From contig NW_026042467.1 in NCBI RefSeq assembly GCF_023856365.1, positions 186,001 through 250,000 on the forward strand: 64,000 bases of DNA, in the 5' to 3' direction. Position 1 is the stretch's first letter. Each line of letters begins with the position of its first letter. Below are positions 25,063 to 37,952 of the stretch, piece after piece. Origin of the DNA: Brienomyrus brachyistius (lineage: Eukaryota; Chordata; Actinopteri; Osteoglossiformes; Mormyridae). A program made the position numbers and the translations under genes. Below the pieces are notes generated by a model, which made no database searches, was not told the DNA's origin, and saw only the letters and a program-made list of their open reading frames with translations.

Positions 25063-25808
25063 CTATATAATATAAGGGAGATTTACGGGAAAATACTAAT
25101 ACGGGAGGACGGCGCGAAAGAGAAGTAAAATACGGTAGTTTCCCGGCCAAAACGGGAGACTTGACAGCCTGAGATGGCTGTCTCTGGCCACGCCCCCTAC
25201 AGTCGGTCCGGCCCCTGGCTTTTCCAGCGTGTTCGCGAAAACGACTTCATTATTTATCTGATTGATTTATCGACAGACCATCATACTTTTTAGACGTTAT
25301 AATAACAACACTCTATTGATCTTACTGTCCATGATACACAATGACGAGACACATGTTCACTAATGACGAGAACTATTCTATTTTTCATGCCGGGTCCTTC
25401 AAATCTTACATTTACAAATCTTGTTCTTGTTCTCTGCTCGTTCCCGTAGATATATATTATTATACGGAGATTTACGGAGTCTTCAAAGACGGTCCAGCTC
25501 AAGGATCACTGTTGCTGTGGTGTAGATCAGCTGATCTGTAGTAGTCTTCTACGTACATCTTCTAGTAGACCTTCTGAGGGTACTTCACGCATTCTTGGTC
25601 GGAGGGTCCAGGTTTCCAGCTTAGCTTATTTCTTATTTCTCAGGTCAGCTGCTCTTGTATTCAGCCTACTAATATATATGGGGCTTGGTACCCAATCTCG
25701 GAATGTGGGGATGATGATATCTCCCCCCTGACCTGTCGTCCTGGCTCCCCCTTGTCGTAGCAATCGTGTTGTACCTCATCAATCTCTAGTTGTGATAGCA
25801 GTTGTTTC

Positions 25809-25881
25809 TGGCCACAACCGGGATTCGAACCCCGGTCTCCCGTGTGAAAGGCGGCGATCTTACCACTACACTATCCAGCAA
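25809..25881 (-). tRNA. tRNA-Glu(UUC)-like, S7d proximal
   Basis: Consensus sequence. Confidence 0.6.
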
Positions 25882-25953
25882 CTATATAATACAATATATA
25901 AAAAATATAATATAAATATAATATAAATATATAAAATATATAAAATATATTTT

Positions 25954-26026
25954 TGGCCACAACCGGGATTCGAACCCCGGTCTCCCGTGTGAAAGGCGGC
26001 GATCTTACCACTACACTATCCAGCAA
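25954..26026 (-). tRNA. tRNA-Glu(UUC)-like, S7d distal
   Basis: Consensus sequence with the downstream TTTT run. Confidence 0.6.
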
Positions 26027-26778
26027 CTATATAATATAAGGGAGATTTACGGGAAAATACTAATACGGGAGGACGGCGCGAAAGAGAAGTAAAATACGGT
26101 AGTTTCCCGGCCAAAACGGGAGACTTGACAGCCTGAGATGGCTGTCTCTGGCCACGCCCCCTACAGTCGGTCCGGCCCCTGGCTTTTCCAGCGTGTTCGC
26201 GAAAACGACTTCATTATTTATCTGATTGATTTATCGACAGACCATCATACTTTTTAGACGTTATAATAACAACACTCTATTGATCCCCCTCTTACTGTCC
26301 ATGATACACAATGACGAGACACATGTTCACTAATGACGAGAACTATTCTATTTTTCATGCCGGGTCCTTCAAATCTTACATTTACAAATTTTGTTCTTGT
26401 TCTCTGCTCGTTCCCGTAGATATATATTATTATACGGAGATTTACGGAGTCTTCAAAGACGGTCCAGCTCAAGGATCACTGTTGCTGTGGTGTAGATCAG
26501 CTGATCTGTAGTAGTCTTCTACGTACATCTTCTAGTAGACCTTCTGAGGGTACTTCACGCATTCTTGGTCGGAGGGTCCAGGTTTCCAGCTTAGCTTATT
26601 TCTTATTTCTCAGGTCAGCTGCTCTTGTATTCAGCCTACTAATATATATGGGGCTTGGTACCCAATCTCGGAATGTGGGGATGATGATATCTCCCCCCTG
26701 ACCTGTCGTCCTGGCTCCCCCTTGTCGTAGCAATCGTGTTGTACCTCATCAATCTCTAGTTGTGATAGCAGTTGTTTC

Positions 26779-26851
26779 TGGCCACAACCGGGATTCGAAC
26801 CCCGGTCTCCCGTGTGAAAGGCGGCGATCTTACCACTACACTATCCAGCAA
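26779..26851 (-). tRNA. tRNA-Glu(UUC)-like, S7e proximal
   Basis: Consensus sequence. Confidence 0.6.
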
Positions 26852-26923
26852 CTATATAATACAATATATAAAAAATATAATATAAATATAATATAAATAT
26901 ATAAAATATATAAAATATATTTT

Positions 26924-26996
26924 TGGCCACAACCGGGATTCGAACCCCGGTCTCCCGTGTGAAAGGCGGCGATCTTACCACTACACTATCCAGCAA
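26924..26996 (-). tRNA. tRNA-Glu(UUC)-like, S7e distal
   Basis: Consensus sequence with the downstream TTTT run. Confidence 0.6.
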
Positions 26997-27722
26997 CTAT
27001 ATAATATAAGGGAGATTTACGGGAAAATACTAATACGGGAGGACGGCGGGAAAGAGAAGTAAAATACGGTAGTTTCCCGGCCAAAACGGGAGACTTGACA
27101 GCCTGAGATGGCTGTCTCTGGCCACGCCCCCTACAGTCGGTCCGGCCCCTGGCTTTTCCAGCGTGTTCGCGAAAACGACTTCATTATTTATCTGATTGAT
27201 TTATCGACAGACCATCATACTTTTTAGACGTTATAATAACAACACTCTATTGATCCCCCTCTTACTGTCCATGATACACAATGACGAGACACATGTTCAC
27301 TAATGACGAGAACTATTCTATTTTTCATGCCGGGTCCTTCAAATCTTACATTTACAAATCTTGTTCTTGTTCTCTGCTCGTTCCCGTAGATATATATTAT
27401 TATACGGAGATTTACGGAGTCTTCAAAGACGGTCCAGCTCAAGGATCACTGTTGCTGTGGTGTAGATCAGCTGATCTGTAGTAGTCTTCTACGTACATCT
27501 TCTAGTAGACCTTCTGAGGGTACTTCACGCATTCTTGGTCGGAGGGTCCAGGTTTCCAGCTTAGCTTATTTCTTATTTCTCAGGTCAGCTGCTCTTGTAT
27601 TCAGCCTACTAATATATATGGGGCTTGGTACCCAATCTCGGAATGTGGGGATGATGATATCTCCCCCCTGACCTGTCGTCCTGGCTCCCCCTTGTCGTAG
27701 CAATCGTGTTGTACCTCATCAA

Positions 27723-29493
27723 TGTAGGGAGCCGCCCACTGGCCCAATGGCGGAATCCAATGGCGCAGCCGAAGGCTGTGAATGCGTGTTGGTCCTTCCA
27801 AGCGCTCCTGGGAATTACTTACCCTTTTTAATATACAAGATATTCTTTTAGACACACATCTGACTCCATTTTATTAATGACCTTATTTCAGTATATTGTA
27901 GTCATGACGTTTATGTTGTTCGGATTACTTCGGGACTCTCCTTTAGATTACCAACTCTAGTTTACCCCTGACGAAGGAGTCCGCCAGATTCGCCTCGGCC
28001 GACAGGGCGATCCGTGGGCTTGTTCCACAGGGTTTGTCTTAGATGCACGGAAATCGGCACCATTTAAGACAATGTCAGCCTCTGATTATTCGGGTCCCTC
28101 GACCTATATAATTTCCCAAAGGCCCAGTGTCTGCCAATTACTGAGCATGTGGGTGCCTCGGAGATTAAGCCGATGTTTACCCGAACCACACGTACATCCA
28201 CCTCAGAGGCTCAGCCGGGGGCAGCCCATATCATAACATGTGTCAACCTCAGCGGCTGTGACGGCGCACCTTTTGTTGCGGTAGTTTGTACGAGGTTTTA
28301 CTTTGGGCTCGTCTCAGGGACTCCGCCGATGCCGCCCATTGTCTTACCATGTGAGCGTCTCAGGGACTATGCCCGGTGCCTAGGAACATAGTGTGTACGC
28401 CCCTCAGAGGGCAGACCGGTACCTTTCATCAGCATGTGTTGACCTCAGAGGTTAAGTCGGCCCGTAACTGAGCGTGTGCGAACTCCAGAGGTGCGGTTTT
28501 GGTATCCACCTAACTTAACTTGGGCAGTCGAGTTTGGGACCCGGATAAAGGGGATTTAACCCAGAGGCTGCAAGATAGTATTTATCACTTTAGTCCTAAT
28601 CAGGATAGAAGTCCAATCTGGAAAGTTTATAAAGAAGTTAGCAAATCAGACAGTCATGAAGTAATCAAGACAACATTTATTAAACATATTACAATATATA
28701 ATTATTGACATGTGGCCACATACTTGTAAATACATTTGGACAAATACAATATTAAACAATCACATTCCTCAGCTGAGAGTGCACAAAGTTCTGCGGAAAG
28801 TATCTGACTACAGATGGACTTTCACGCAGTTCTCTGTGGGAGCTCTGATTACAGAGTAACTCCCCGAATCCTTCTGAGGCCCTTCCTTAAGTATCCAAAC
28901 CAGGTGATGGCATGTCTCTGAAGACTGACCAATTTCGGTCAACGGTTAATTTTAGGGGCATTGTTGGCCTTGGTTCTCAAGTCCTCAGCCAATCAGATCA
29001 CTTTAGGGGGTGGTCGTAATTCCCTTGTTCTGCCATGTGAGAGGCTCTCTCAGTTTGGTGGGTTTAGCCGAAGTTTCTATAGTTCTCTTAGGGAAAACTA
29101 TACTGCCTTAAATCTGAGTGTATAACACTCGCCGTCTCATGCCTATTCAAACGAGACCAAACATGCGTGTATTTGTCCCTAACATCTATGTGTGGTGAGT
29201 TATCCTATTTCTAGTGGAAAAGGTGTCTGTGTCTGGGGACTGACAGCTGTTGTTGCTGTGGTTTGACTGTGGAACTCCGGCCACTCCAGGGGGTGAAAGG
29301 TCTTGCTTTTTCTGTATTGCTCCAGTTATTCTCAGGAGCCGGCAGGGCTTTGCCTTCCTTAAAAGGGATGGTTTGATGCGTGGAGTCCAATCTTGCCTGG
29401 GCCAGTGGATCCTTTTCTTGGAGCTCTGAGATGGACTGATGCAGGCTGATCAGAGTTGGGGCCTGCAGGACCTATAAGTTTTATGTCCTTACA
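27723..29493. mobile_element. Solo LTR block 8
   Basis: 1771 bp with TG...CA ends and TCAA flanks. Confidence 0.7.
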
Positions 29494-29523
29494 TCAATCT
29501 CTAGTTGTGATAGCAGTTGTTTC

Positions 29524-29596
29524 TGGCCACAACCGGGATTCGAACCCCGGTCTCCCGTGTGAAAGGCGGCGATCTTACCACTACACTATCCAGCAA
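29524..29596 (-). tRNA. tRNA-Glu(UUC)-like, S8a proximal
   Basis: Consensus sequence. Confidence 0.6.
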
Positions 29597-29668
29597 CTAT
29601 ATAATACAATATATAAAAAATATAATATAAATATAATATAAATATATAAAATATATAAAATATATTTT

Positions 29669-29741
29669 TGGCCACAACCGGGATTCGAACCCCGGTCTCC
29701 CGTGTGAAAGGCGGCGATCTTACCACTACACTATCCAGCAA
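29669..29741 (-). tRNA. tRNA-Glu(UUC)-like, S8a distal
   Basis: Consensus sequence with the downstream TTTT run. Confidence 0.6.
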
Positions 29742-30365
29742 CTATATAATATAAGGGAGATTTACGGGAAAATACTAATACGGGAGGACGGCGGGAAAGA
29801 GAAGTAAAATACGGTAGTTTCCCGGCCAAAACGGGAGACTTGACAGCCTGAGATGGCTGTCTCTGGCCACGCCCCCTACAGTCGGTCCGGCCCCTGGCTT
29901 TTCCAGCGTGTTCGCGAAAACGACTTCATTATTTATCTGATTGATTTATCGACAGACCATCATACTTTTTAGACGTTATAATAACAACACTCTATTGATC
30001 CCCCTCTTACTGTCCATGATACACAATGACGAGACACATGTTCACTAATGACGAGAACTATTCTATTTTTCATGCCGGGTCCTTCAAATCTTACATTTAC
30101 AAATCTTGTTCTTGTTCTCTGCTCGTTCCCGTAGATATATATTATATATTCTTGGTCGGAGGGTCCAGGTTTCCAGCTTAGCTTATTTCTTATTTCTCAG
30201 GTCAGCTGCTCTTGTATTCAGCCTACTAATATATATGGGGCTTGGTACCCAATCTCGGAATGTGGGGATGATGATATCTCCCCCCTGACCTGTCGTCCTG
30301 GCTTCCCCTTGTCGTAGCAATCGTGTTGTACCTCATCAATCTCTAGTTGTGATAGCAGTTGTTTC

Positions 30366-30438
30366 TGGCCACAACCGGGATTCGAACCCCGGTCTCCCGT
30401 GTGAAAGGCGGCGATCTTACCACTACACTATCCAGCAA
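30366..30438 (-). tRNA. tRNA-Glu(UUC)-like, S8b proximal
   Basis: Consensus sequence. Confidence 0.6.
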
Positions 30439-30510
30439 CTATATAATACAATATATAAAAAATATAATATAAATATAATATAAATATATAAAATATATAA
30501 AATATATTTT

Positions 30511-30583
30511 TGGCCACAACCGGGATTCGAACCCCGGTCTCCCGTGTGAAAGGCGGCGATCTTACCACTACACTATCCAGCAA
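30511..30583 (-). tRNA. tRNA-Glu(UUC)-like, S8b distal
   Basis: Consensus sequence with the downstream TTTT run. Confidence 0.6.
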
Positions 30584-31303
30584 CTATATAATATAAGGGA
30601 GATTTACGGGAAAATACTAATACGGGAGGACGGCGCGAAAGAGAAGTAAAATACGGTAGTTTCCCGGCCAAAACGGGAGACTTGACAGCCTGAGATGGCT
30701 GTCTCTGGCCACGCCCCCTACAGTCGGTCCGGCCCCTGGCTTTTCCAGCGTGTTCGCGAAAACGACTTCATTATTTATCTGATTGATTTATCGACAGACC
30801 ATCATACTTTTTAGACGTTATAATAACAACACTCTATTGATCTTACTGTCCATGATACACAATGACGAGACACATGTTCACTAATGACGAGAACTATTCT
30901 ATTTTTCATGCCGGGTCCTTCAAATCTTACATTTACAAATCTTGTTCTTGTTCTCTGCTCGTTCCCGTAGATATATATTATTATACGGAGATTTACGGAG
31001 TCTTCAAAGACGGTCCAGCTCAAGGATCACTGTTGCTGTGGTGTAGATCAGCTGATCTGTAGTAGTCTTCTACGTACATCTTCTAGTAGACCTTCTGAGG
31101 GTACTTCACGCATTCTTGGTCGGAGGGTCCAGGTTTCCAGCTTAGCTTATTTCTTATTTCTCAGGTCAGCTGCTCTTGTATTCAGCCTACTAATATATAT
31201 GGGGCTTGGTACCCAATCTCGGAATGTGGGGATGATGATATCTCCCCCCTGACCTGTCGTCCTGGCTCCCCCTTGTCGTAGCAATCGTGTTGTACCTCAT
31301 CAA

Positions 31304-33074
31304 TGTAGGGAGCCGCCCACTGGCCCAATGGCGGAATCCAATGGCGCAGCCGAAGGCTGTGAATGCGTGTTGGTCCTTCCAAGCGCTCCTGGGAATTACT
31401 TACCCTTTTTAATATACAAGATATTCTTTTAGACACACATCTGACTCCATTTTATTAATGACCTTATTTCAGTATATTGTAGTCATGACGTTTATGTTGT
31501 TCGGATTACTTCGGGACTCTCCTTTAGATTACCAACTCTAGTTTACCCCTGACGAAGGAGTCCGCCAGATTCGCCTCGGCCGACAGGGCGATCCGTGGGC
31601 TTGTTCCACAGGGTTTGTCTTAGATGCACGGAAATCGGCACCATTTAAGACAATGTCAGCCTCTGATTATTCGGGTCCCTCGACCTATATAATTTCCCAA
31701 AGGCCCAGTGTCTGCCAATTACTGAGCATGTGGGTGCCTCGGAGATTAAGCCGATGTTTACCCGAACCACACGTACATCCACCTCAGAGGCTCAGCCGGG
31801 GGCAGCCCATATCATAACATGTGTCAACCTCAGCGGCTGTGACGGCGCACCTTTTGTTGCGGTAGTTTGTACGAGGTTTTACTTTGGGCTCGTCTCAGGG
31901 ACTCCGCCGATGCCGCCCATTGTCTTACCATGTGAGCGTCTCAGGGACTATGCCCGGTGCCTAGGAACATAGTGTGTACGCCCCTCAGAGGGCAGACCGG
32001 TACCTTTCATCAGCATGTGTTGACCTCAGAGGTTAAGTCGGCCCGTAACTGAGCGTGTGCGAACTCCAGAGGTGCGGTTTTGGTATCCACCTAACTTAAC
32101 TTGGGCAGTCGAGTTTGGGACCCGGATAAAGGGGATTTAACCCAGAGGCTGCAAGATAGTATTTATCACTTTAGTCCTAATCAGGATAGAAGTCCAATCT
32201 GGAAAGTTTATAAAGAAGTTAGCAAATCAGACAGTCATGAAGTAATCAAGACAACATTTATTAAACATATTACAATATATAATTATTGACATGTGGCCAC
32301 ATACTTGTAAATACATTTGGACAAATACAATATTAAACAATCACATTCCTCAGCTGAGAGTGCACAAAGTTCTGCGGAAAGTATCTGACTACAGATGGAC
32401 TTTCACGCAGTTCTCTGTGGGAGCTCTGATTACAGAGTAACTCCCCGAATCCTTCTGAGGCCCTTCCTTAAGTATCCAAACCAGGTGATGGCATGTCTCT
32501 GAAGACTGACCAATTTCGGTCAACGGTTAATTTTAGGGGCATTGTTGGCCTTGGTTCTCAAGTCCTCAGCCAATCAGATCACTTTAGGGGGTGGTCGTAA
32601 TTCCCTTGTTCTGCCATGTGAGAGGCTCTCTCAGTTTGGTGGGTTTAGCCGAAGTTTCTATAGTTCTCTTAGGGAAAACTATACTGCCTTAAATCTGAGT
32701 GTATAACACTCGCCGTCTCATGCCTATTCAAACGAGACCAAACATGCGTGTATTTGTCCCTAACATCTATGTGTGGTGAGTTATCCTATTTCTAGTGGAA
32801 AAGGTGTCTGTGTCTGGGGACTGACAGCTGTTGTTGCTGTGGTTTGACTGTGGAACTCCGGCCACTCCAGGGGGTGAAAGGTCTTGCTTTTTCTGTATTG
32901 CTCCAGTTATTCTCAGGAGCCGGCAGGGCTTTGCCTTCCTTAAAAGGGATGGTTTGATGCGTGGAGTCCAATCTTGCCTGGGCCAGTGGATCCTTTTCTT
33001 GGAGCTCTGAGATGGACTGATGCAGGCTGATCAGAGTTGGGGCCTGCAGGACCTATAAGTTTTATGTCCTTACA
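31304..33074. mobile_element. Solo LTR block 9
   Basis: 1771 bp with TG...CA ends and TCAA flanks. Confidence 0.7.
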
Positions 33075-33104
33075 TCAATCTCTAGTTGTGATAGCAGTTG
33101 TTTC

Positions 33105-33177
33105 TGGCCACAACCGGGATTCGAACCCCGGTCTCCCGTGTGAAAGGCGGCGATCTTACCACTACACTATCCAGCAA
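33105..33177 (-). tRNA. tRNA-Glu(UUC)-like, S9a proximal
   Basis: Consensus sequence. Confidence 0.6.
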
Positions 33178-33249
33178 CTATATAATACAATATATAAAAA
33201 ATATAATATAAATATAATATAAATATATAAAATATATAAAATATATTTT

Positions 33250-33322
33250 TGGCCACAACCGGGATTCGAACCCCGGTCTCCCGTGTGAAAGGCGGCGATC
33301 TTACCACTACACTATCCAGCAA
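33250..33322 (-). tRNA. tRNA-Glu(UUC)-like, S9a distal
   Basis: Consensus sequence with the downstream TTTT run. Confidence 0.6.
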
Positions 33323-34068
33323 CTATATAATATAAGGGAGATTTACGGGAAAATACTAATACGGGAGGACGGCGGGAAAGAGAAGTAAAATACGGTAGTT
33401 TCCCGGCCAAAACGGGAGACTTGACAGCCTGAGATGGCTGTCTCTGGCCACGCCCCCTACAGTCGGTCCGGCCCCTGGCTTTTCCAGCGTGTTCGCGAAA
33501 ACGACTTCATTATTTATCTGATTGATTTATCGACAGACCATCATACTTTTTAGACGTTATAATAACAACACTCTATTGATCTTACTGTCCATGATACACA
33601 ATGACGAGACACATGTTCACTAATGACGAGAACTATTCTATTTTTCATGCCGGGTCCTTCAAATCTTACATTTACAAATCTTGTTCTTGTTCTCTGCTCG
33701 TTCCCGTAGATATATATTATTATACGGAGATTTACGGAGTCTTCAAAGACGGTCCAGCTCAAGGATCACTGTTGCTGTGGTGTAGATCAGCTGATCTGTA
33801 GTAGTCTTCTACGTACATCTTCTAGTAGACCTTCTGAGGGTACTTCACGCATTCTTGGTCGGAGGGTCCAGGTTTCCAGCTTAGCTTATTTCTTATTTCT
33901 CAGGTCAGCTGCTCTTGTATTCAGCCTACTAATATATATGGGGCTTGGTACCCAATCTCGGAATGTGGGGATGATGATATCTCCCCCCTGACCTGTCGTC
34001 CTGGCTCCCCCTTGTCGTAGCAATCGTGTTGTACCTCATCAATCTCTAGTTGTGATAGCAGTTGTTTC

Positions 34069-34141
34069 TGGCCACAACCGGGATTCGAACCCCGGTCTCC
34101 CGTGTGAAAGGCGGCGATCTTACCACTACACTATCCAGCAA
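34069..34141 (-). tRNA. tRNA-Glu(UUC)-like, S9b proximal
   Basis: Consensus sequence. Confidence 0.6.
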
Positions 34142-34213
34142 CTATATAATACAATATATAAAAAATATAATATAAATATAATATAAATATATAAAATATA
34201 TAAAATATATTTT

Positions 34214-34286
34214 TGGCCACAACCGGGATTCGAACCCCGGTCTCCCGTGTGAAAGGCGGCGATCTTACCACTACACTATCCAGCAA
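34214..34286 (-). tRNA. tRNA-Glu(UUC)-like, S9b distal
   Basis: Consensus sequence with the downstream TTTT run. Confidence 0.6.
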
Positions 34287-35012
34287 CTATATAATATAAG
34301 GGAGATTTACGGGAAAATACTAATACGGGAGGACGGCGGGAAAGAGAAGTAAAATACGGTAGTTTCCCGGCCAAAACGGGAGACTTGACAGCCTGAGATG
34401 GCTGTCTCTGGCCACGCCCCCTACAGTCGGTCCGGCCCCTGGCTTTTCCAGCGTGTTCGCGAAAACGACTTCATTATTTATCTGATTGATTTATCGACAG
34501 ACCATCATACTTTTTAGACGTTATAATAACAACACTCTATTGATCCCCCTCTTACTGTCCATGATACACAATGACGAGACACATGTTCACTAATGACGAG
34601 AACTATTCTATTTTTCATGCCGGGTCCTTCAAATCTTACATTTACAAATCTTGTTCTTGTTCTCTGCTCGTTCCCGTAGATATATATTATTATACGGAGA
34701 TTTACGGAGTCTTCAAAGACGGTCCAGCTCAAGGATCACTGTTGCTGTGGTGTAGATCAGCTGATCTGTAGTAGTCTTCTACGTACATCTTCTAGTAGAC
34801 CTTCTGAGGGTACTTCACGCATTCTTGGTCGGAGGGTCCAGGTTTCCAGCTTAGCTTATTTCTTATTTCTCAGGTCAGCTGCTCTTGTATTCAGCCTACT
34901 AATATATATGGGGCTTGGTACCCAATCTCGGAATGTGGGGATGATGATATCTCCCCCCTGACCTGTCGTCCTGGCTCCCCCTTGTCGTAGCAATCGTGTT
35001 GTACCTCATCAA

Positions 35013-36783
35013 TGTAGGGAGCCGCCCACTGGCCCAATGGCGGAATCCAATGGCGCAGCCGAAGGCTGTGAATGCGTGTTGGTCCTTCCAAGCGCTCCTG
35101 GGAATTACTTACCCTTTTTAATATACAAGATATTCTTTTAGACACACATCTGACTCCATTTTATTAATGACCTTATTTCAGTATATTGTAGTCATGACGT
35201 TTATGTTGTTCGGATTACTTCGGGACTCTCCTTTAGATTACCAACTCTAGTTTACCCCTGACGAAGGAGTCCGCCAGATTCGCCTCGGCCGACAGGGCGA
35301 TCCGTGGGCTTGTTCCACAGGGTTTGTCTTAGATGCACGGAAATCGGCACCATTTAAGACAATGTCAGCCTCTGATTATTCGGGTCCCTCGACCTATATA
35401 ATTTCCCAAAGGCCCAGTGTCTGCCAATTACTGAGCATGTGGGTGCCTCGGAGATTAAGCCGATGTTTACCCGAACCACACGTACATCCACCTCAGAGGC
35501 TCAGCCGGGGGCAGCCCATATCATAACATGTGTCAACCTCAGCGGCTGTGACGGCGCACCTTTTGTTGCGGTAGTTTGTACGAGGTTTTACTTTGGGCTC
35601 GTCTCAGGGACTCCGCCGATGCCGCCCATTGTCTTACCATGTGAGCGTCTCAGGGACTATGCCCGGTGCCTAGGAACATAGTGTGTACGCCCCTCAGAGG
35701 GCAGACCGGTACCTTTCATCAGCATGTGTTGACCTCAGAGGTTAAGTCGGCCCGTAACTGAGCGTGTGCGAACTCCAGAGGTGCGGTTTTGGTATCCACC
35801 TAACTTAACTTGGGCAGTCGAGTTTGGGACCCGGATAAAGGGGATTTAACCCAGAGGCTGCAAGATAGTATTTATCACTTTAGTCCTAATCAGGATAGAA
35901 GTCCAATCTGGAAAGTTTATAAAGAAGTTAGCAAATCAGACAGTCATGAAGTAATCAAGACAACATTTATTAAACATATTACAATATATAATTATTGACA
36001 TGTGGCCACATACTTGTAAATACATTTGGACAAATACAATATTAAACAATCACATTCCTCAGCTGAGAGTGCACAAAGTTCTGCGGAAAGTATCTGACTA
36101 CAGATGGACTTTCACGCAGTTCTCTGTGGGAGCTCTGATTACAGAGTAACTCCCCGAATCCTTCTGAGGCCCTTCCTTAAGTATCCAAACCAGGTGATGG
36201 CATGTCTCTGAAGACTGACCAATTTCGGTCAACGGTTAATTTTAGGGGCATTGTTGGCCTTGGTTCTCAAGTCCTCAGCCAATCAGATCACTTTAGGGGG
36301 TGGTCGTAATTCCCTTGTTCTGCCATGTGAGAGGCTCTCTCAGTTTGGTGGGTTTAGCCGAAGTTTCTATAGTTCTCTTAGGGAAAACTATACTGCCTTA
36401 AATCTGAGTGTATAACACTCGCCGTCTCATGCCTATTCAAACGAGACCAAACATGCGTGTATTTGTCCCTAACATCTATGTGTGGTGAGTTATCCTATTT
36501 CTAGTGGAAAAGGTGTCTGTGTCTGGGGACTGACAGCTGTTGTTGCTGTGGTTTGACTGTGGAACTCCGGCCACTCCAGGGGGTGAAAGGTCTTGCTTTT
36601 TCTGTATTGCTCCAGTTATTCTCAGGAGCCGGCAGGGCTTTGCCTTCCTTAAAAGGGATGGTTTGATGCGTGGAGTCCAATCTTGCCTGGGCCAGTGGAT
36701 CCTTTTCTTGGAGCTCTGAGATGGACTGATGCAGGCTGATCAGAGTTGGGGCCTGCAGGACCTATAAGTTTTATGTCCTTACA
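35013..36783. mobile_element. Solo LTR block 10
   Basis: 1771 bp with TG...CA ends and TCAA flanks; last LTR of the array. Confidence 0.7.
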
Positions 36784-36813
36784 TCAATCTCTAGTTGTGA
36801 TAGCAGTTGTTTC

Positions 36814-36886
36814 TGGCCACAACCGGGATTCGAACCCCGGTCTCCCGTGTGAAAGGCGGCGATCTTACCACTACACTATCCAGCAA
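36814..36886 (-). tRNA. tRNA-Glu(UUC)-like, S10a proximal
   Basis: Consensus sequence. Confidence 0.6.
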
Positions 36887-36958
36887 CTATATAATACAAT
36901 ATATAAAAAATATAATATAAATATTATATAAATATATAAAATATATAAAATATATTTT

Positions 36959-37031
36959 TGGCCACAACCGGGATTCGAACCCCGGTCTCCCGTGTGAAAG
37001 GCGGCGATCTTACCACTACACTATCCAGCAA
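36959..37031 (-). tRNA. tRNA-Glu(UUC)-like, S10a distal
   Basis: Consensus sequence with the downstream TTTT run. Confidence 0.6.
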
Positions 37032-37734
37032 CTATATAATATAAGGGAGATTTACGGGAAAATACTAATACGGGAGGACGGCGCGAAAGAGAAGTAAAAT
37101 ACGGTAGTTTCCCGGCCAAAACGGGAGACTTGACAGCCTGAGATGGCTTTTCCAGCGAAAACGACTTCATTATTTATCTGATTGATTTATCGACAGACCA
37201 TCATACTTTTTAGACGTTATAATAACAACACTCTATTGATCCCCCTCTTACTGTCCATGATACACAATGACGAGACACATGTTCACTAATGACGAGAACT
37301 ATTCTATTTTTCATGCCGGGTCCTTCAAATCTTACATTTACAAATCTTGTTCTTGTTCTCTGCTCGTTCCCGTAGATATATATTATTATACGGAGATTTA
37401 CGGAGTCTTCAAAGACGGTCCAGCTCAAGGATCACTGTTGCTGTGGTGTAGATCAGCTGATCTGTAGTAGTCTTCTACGTACATCTTCTAGTAGACCTTC
37501 TGAGGGTACTTCACGCATTCTTGGTCGGAGGGTCCAGGTTTCCAGCTTAGCTTATTTCTTATTTCTCAGGTCAGCTGCTCTTGTATTCAGCCTACTAATA
37601 TATATGGGGCTTGGTACCCAATCTCGGAATGTGGGGATGATGATATCTCCCCCCTGACCTGTCGTCCTGGCTCCCCCTTGTCGTAGCAATCGTGTTGTAC
37701 CTCATCAATCTCTAGTTGTGATAGCAGTTGTTTC

Positions 37735-37807
37735 TGGCCACAACCGGGATTCGAACCCCGGTCTCCCGTGTGAAAGGCGGCGATCTTACCACTACACTAT
37801 CCAGCAA
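37735..37807 (-). tRNA. tRNA-Glu(UUC)-like, S10b proximal
   Basis: Consensus sequence, even though this monomer is divergent further on. Confidence 0.6.
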
Positions 37808-37879
37808 CTATATAATACAATATATAAAAAATATAATATAAATATAATATAAATATATAAAATATATAAAATATATTTT

Positions 37880-37952
37880 TGGCCACAACCGGGATTCGAA
37901 CCCCGGTCTCCCGTGTGAAAGGCGGCGATCTTACCACTACACTATCCAGCAA
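37880..37952 (-). tRNA. tRNA-Glu(UUC)-like, S10b distal
   Basis: Consensus sequence with the downstream TTTT run; last tRNA-like copy of the array. Confidence 0.6.

Larger units (their letters stand above)
22981..27722. repeat. S monomers S7a-S7e (five in a row)
   Basis: S7a 22981-23884 (904 bp, same 'gttataatccccctc' deletion as S2a and S3b), S7b 23885-24814 (930), S7c 24815-25778 (964), S7d 25779-26748 (970), S7e 26749-27722 (974). This is the longest run of S without an LTR. S7a and S7b are short forms, S7c-S7e long forms. S7d has a private C-to-T change at 26390 ('acaaattttg'). Confidence 0.9.
29494..31303. repeat. S monomers S8a (29494-30335) and S8b (30336-31303)
   Basis: S8a is 842 bp because about 130 bp is deleted at 30140-30150, where 'gatatatattat' joins 'attcttggtcgg'. 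It also has 'ggcttccccttg' for 'ggctcccccttg'. S8b is a long form that lacks 'ccccc' in 'ctattgatcttactg', an allele shared with S7c and S9a. Confidence 0.9.
33075..35012. repeat. S monomers S9a (33075-34038) and S9b (34039-35012)
   Basis: 964 and 974 bp, both long forms. S9a carries the 'ctattgatcttactg' allele. Confidence 0.9.
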
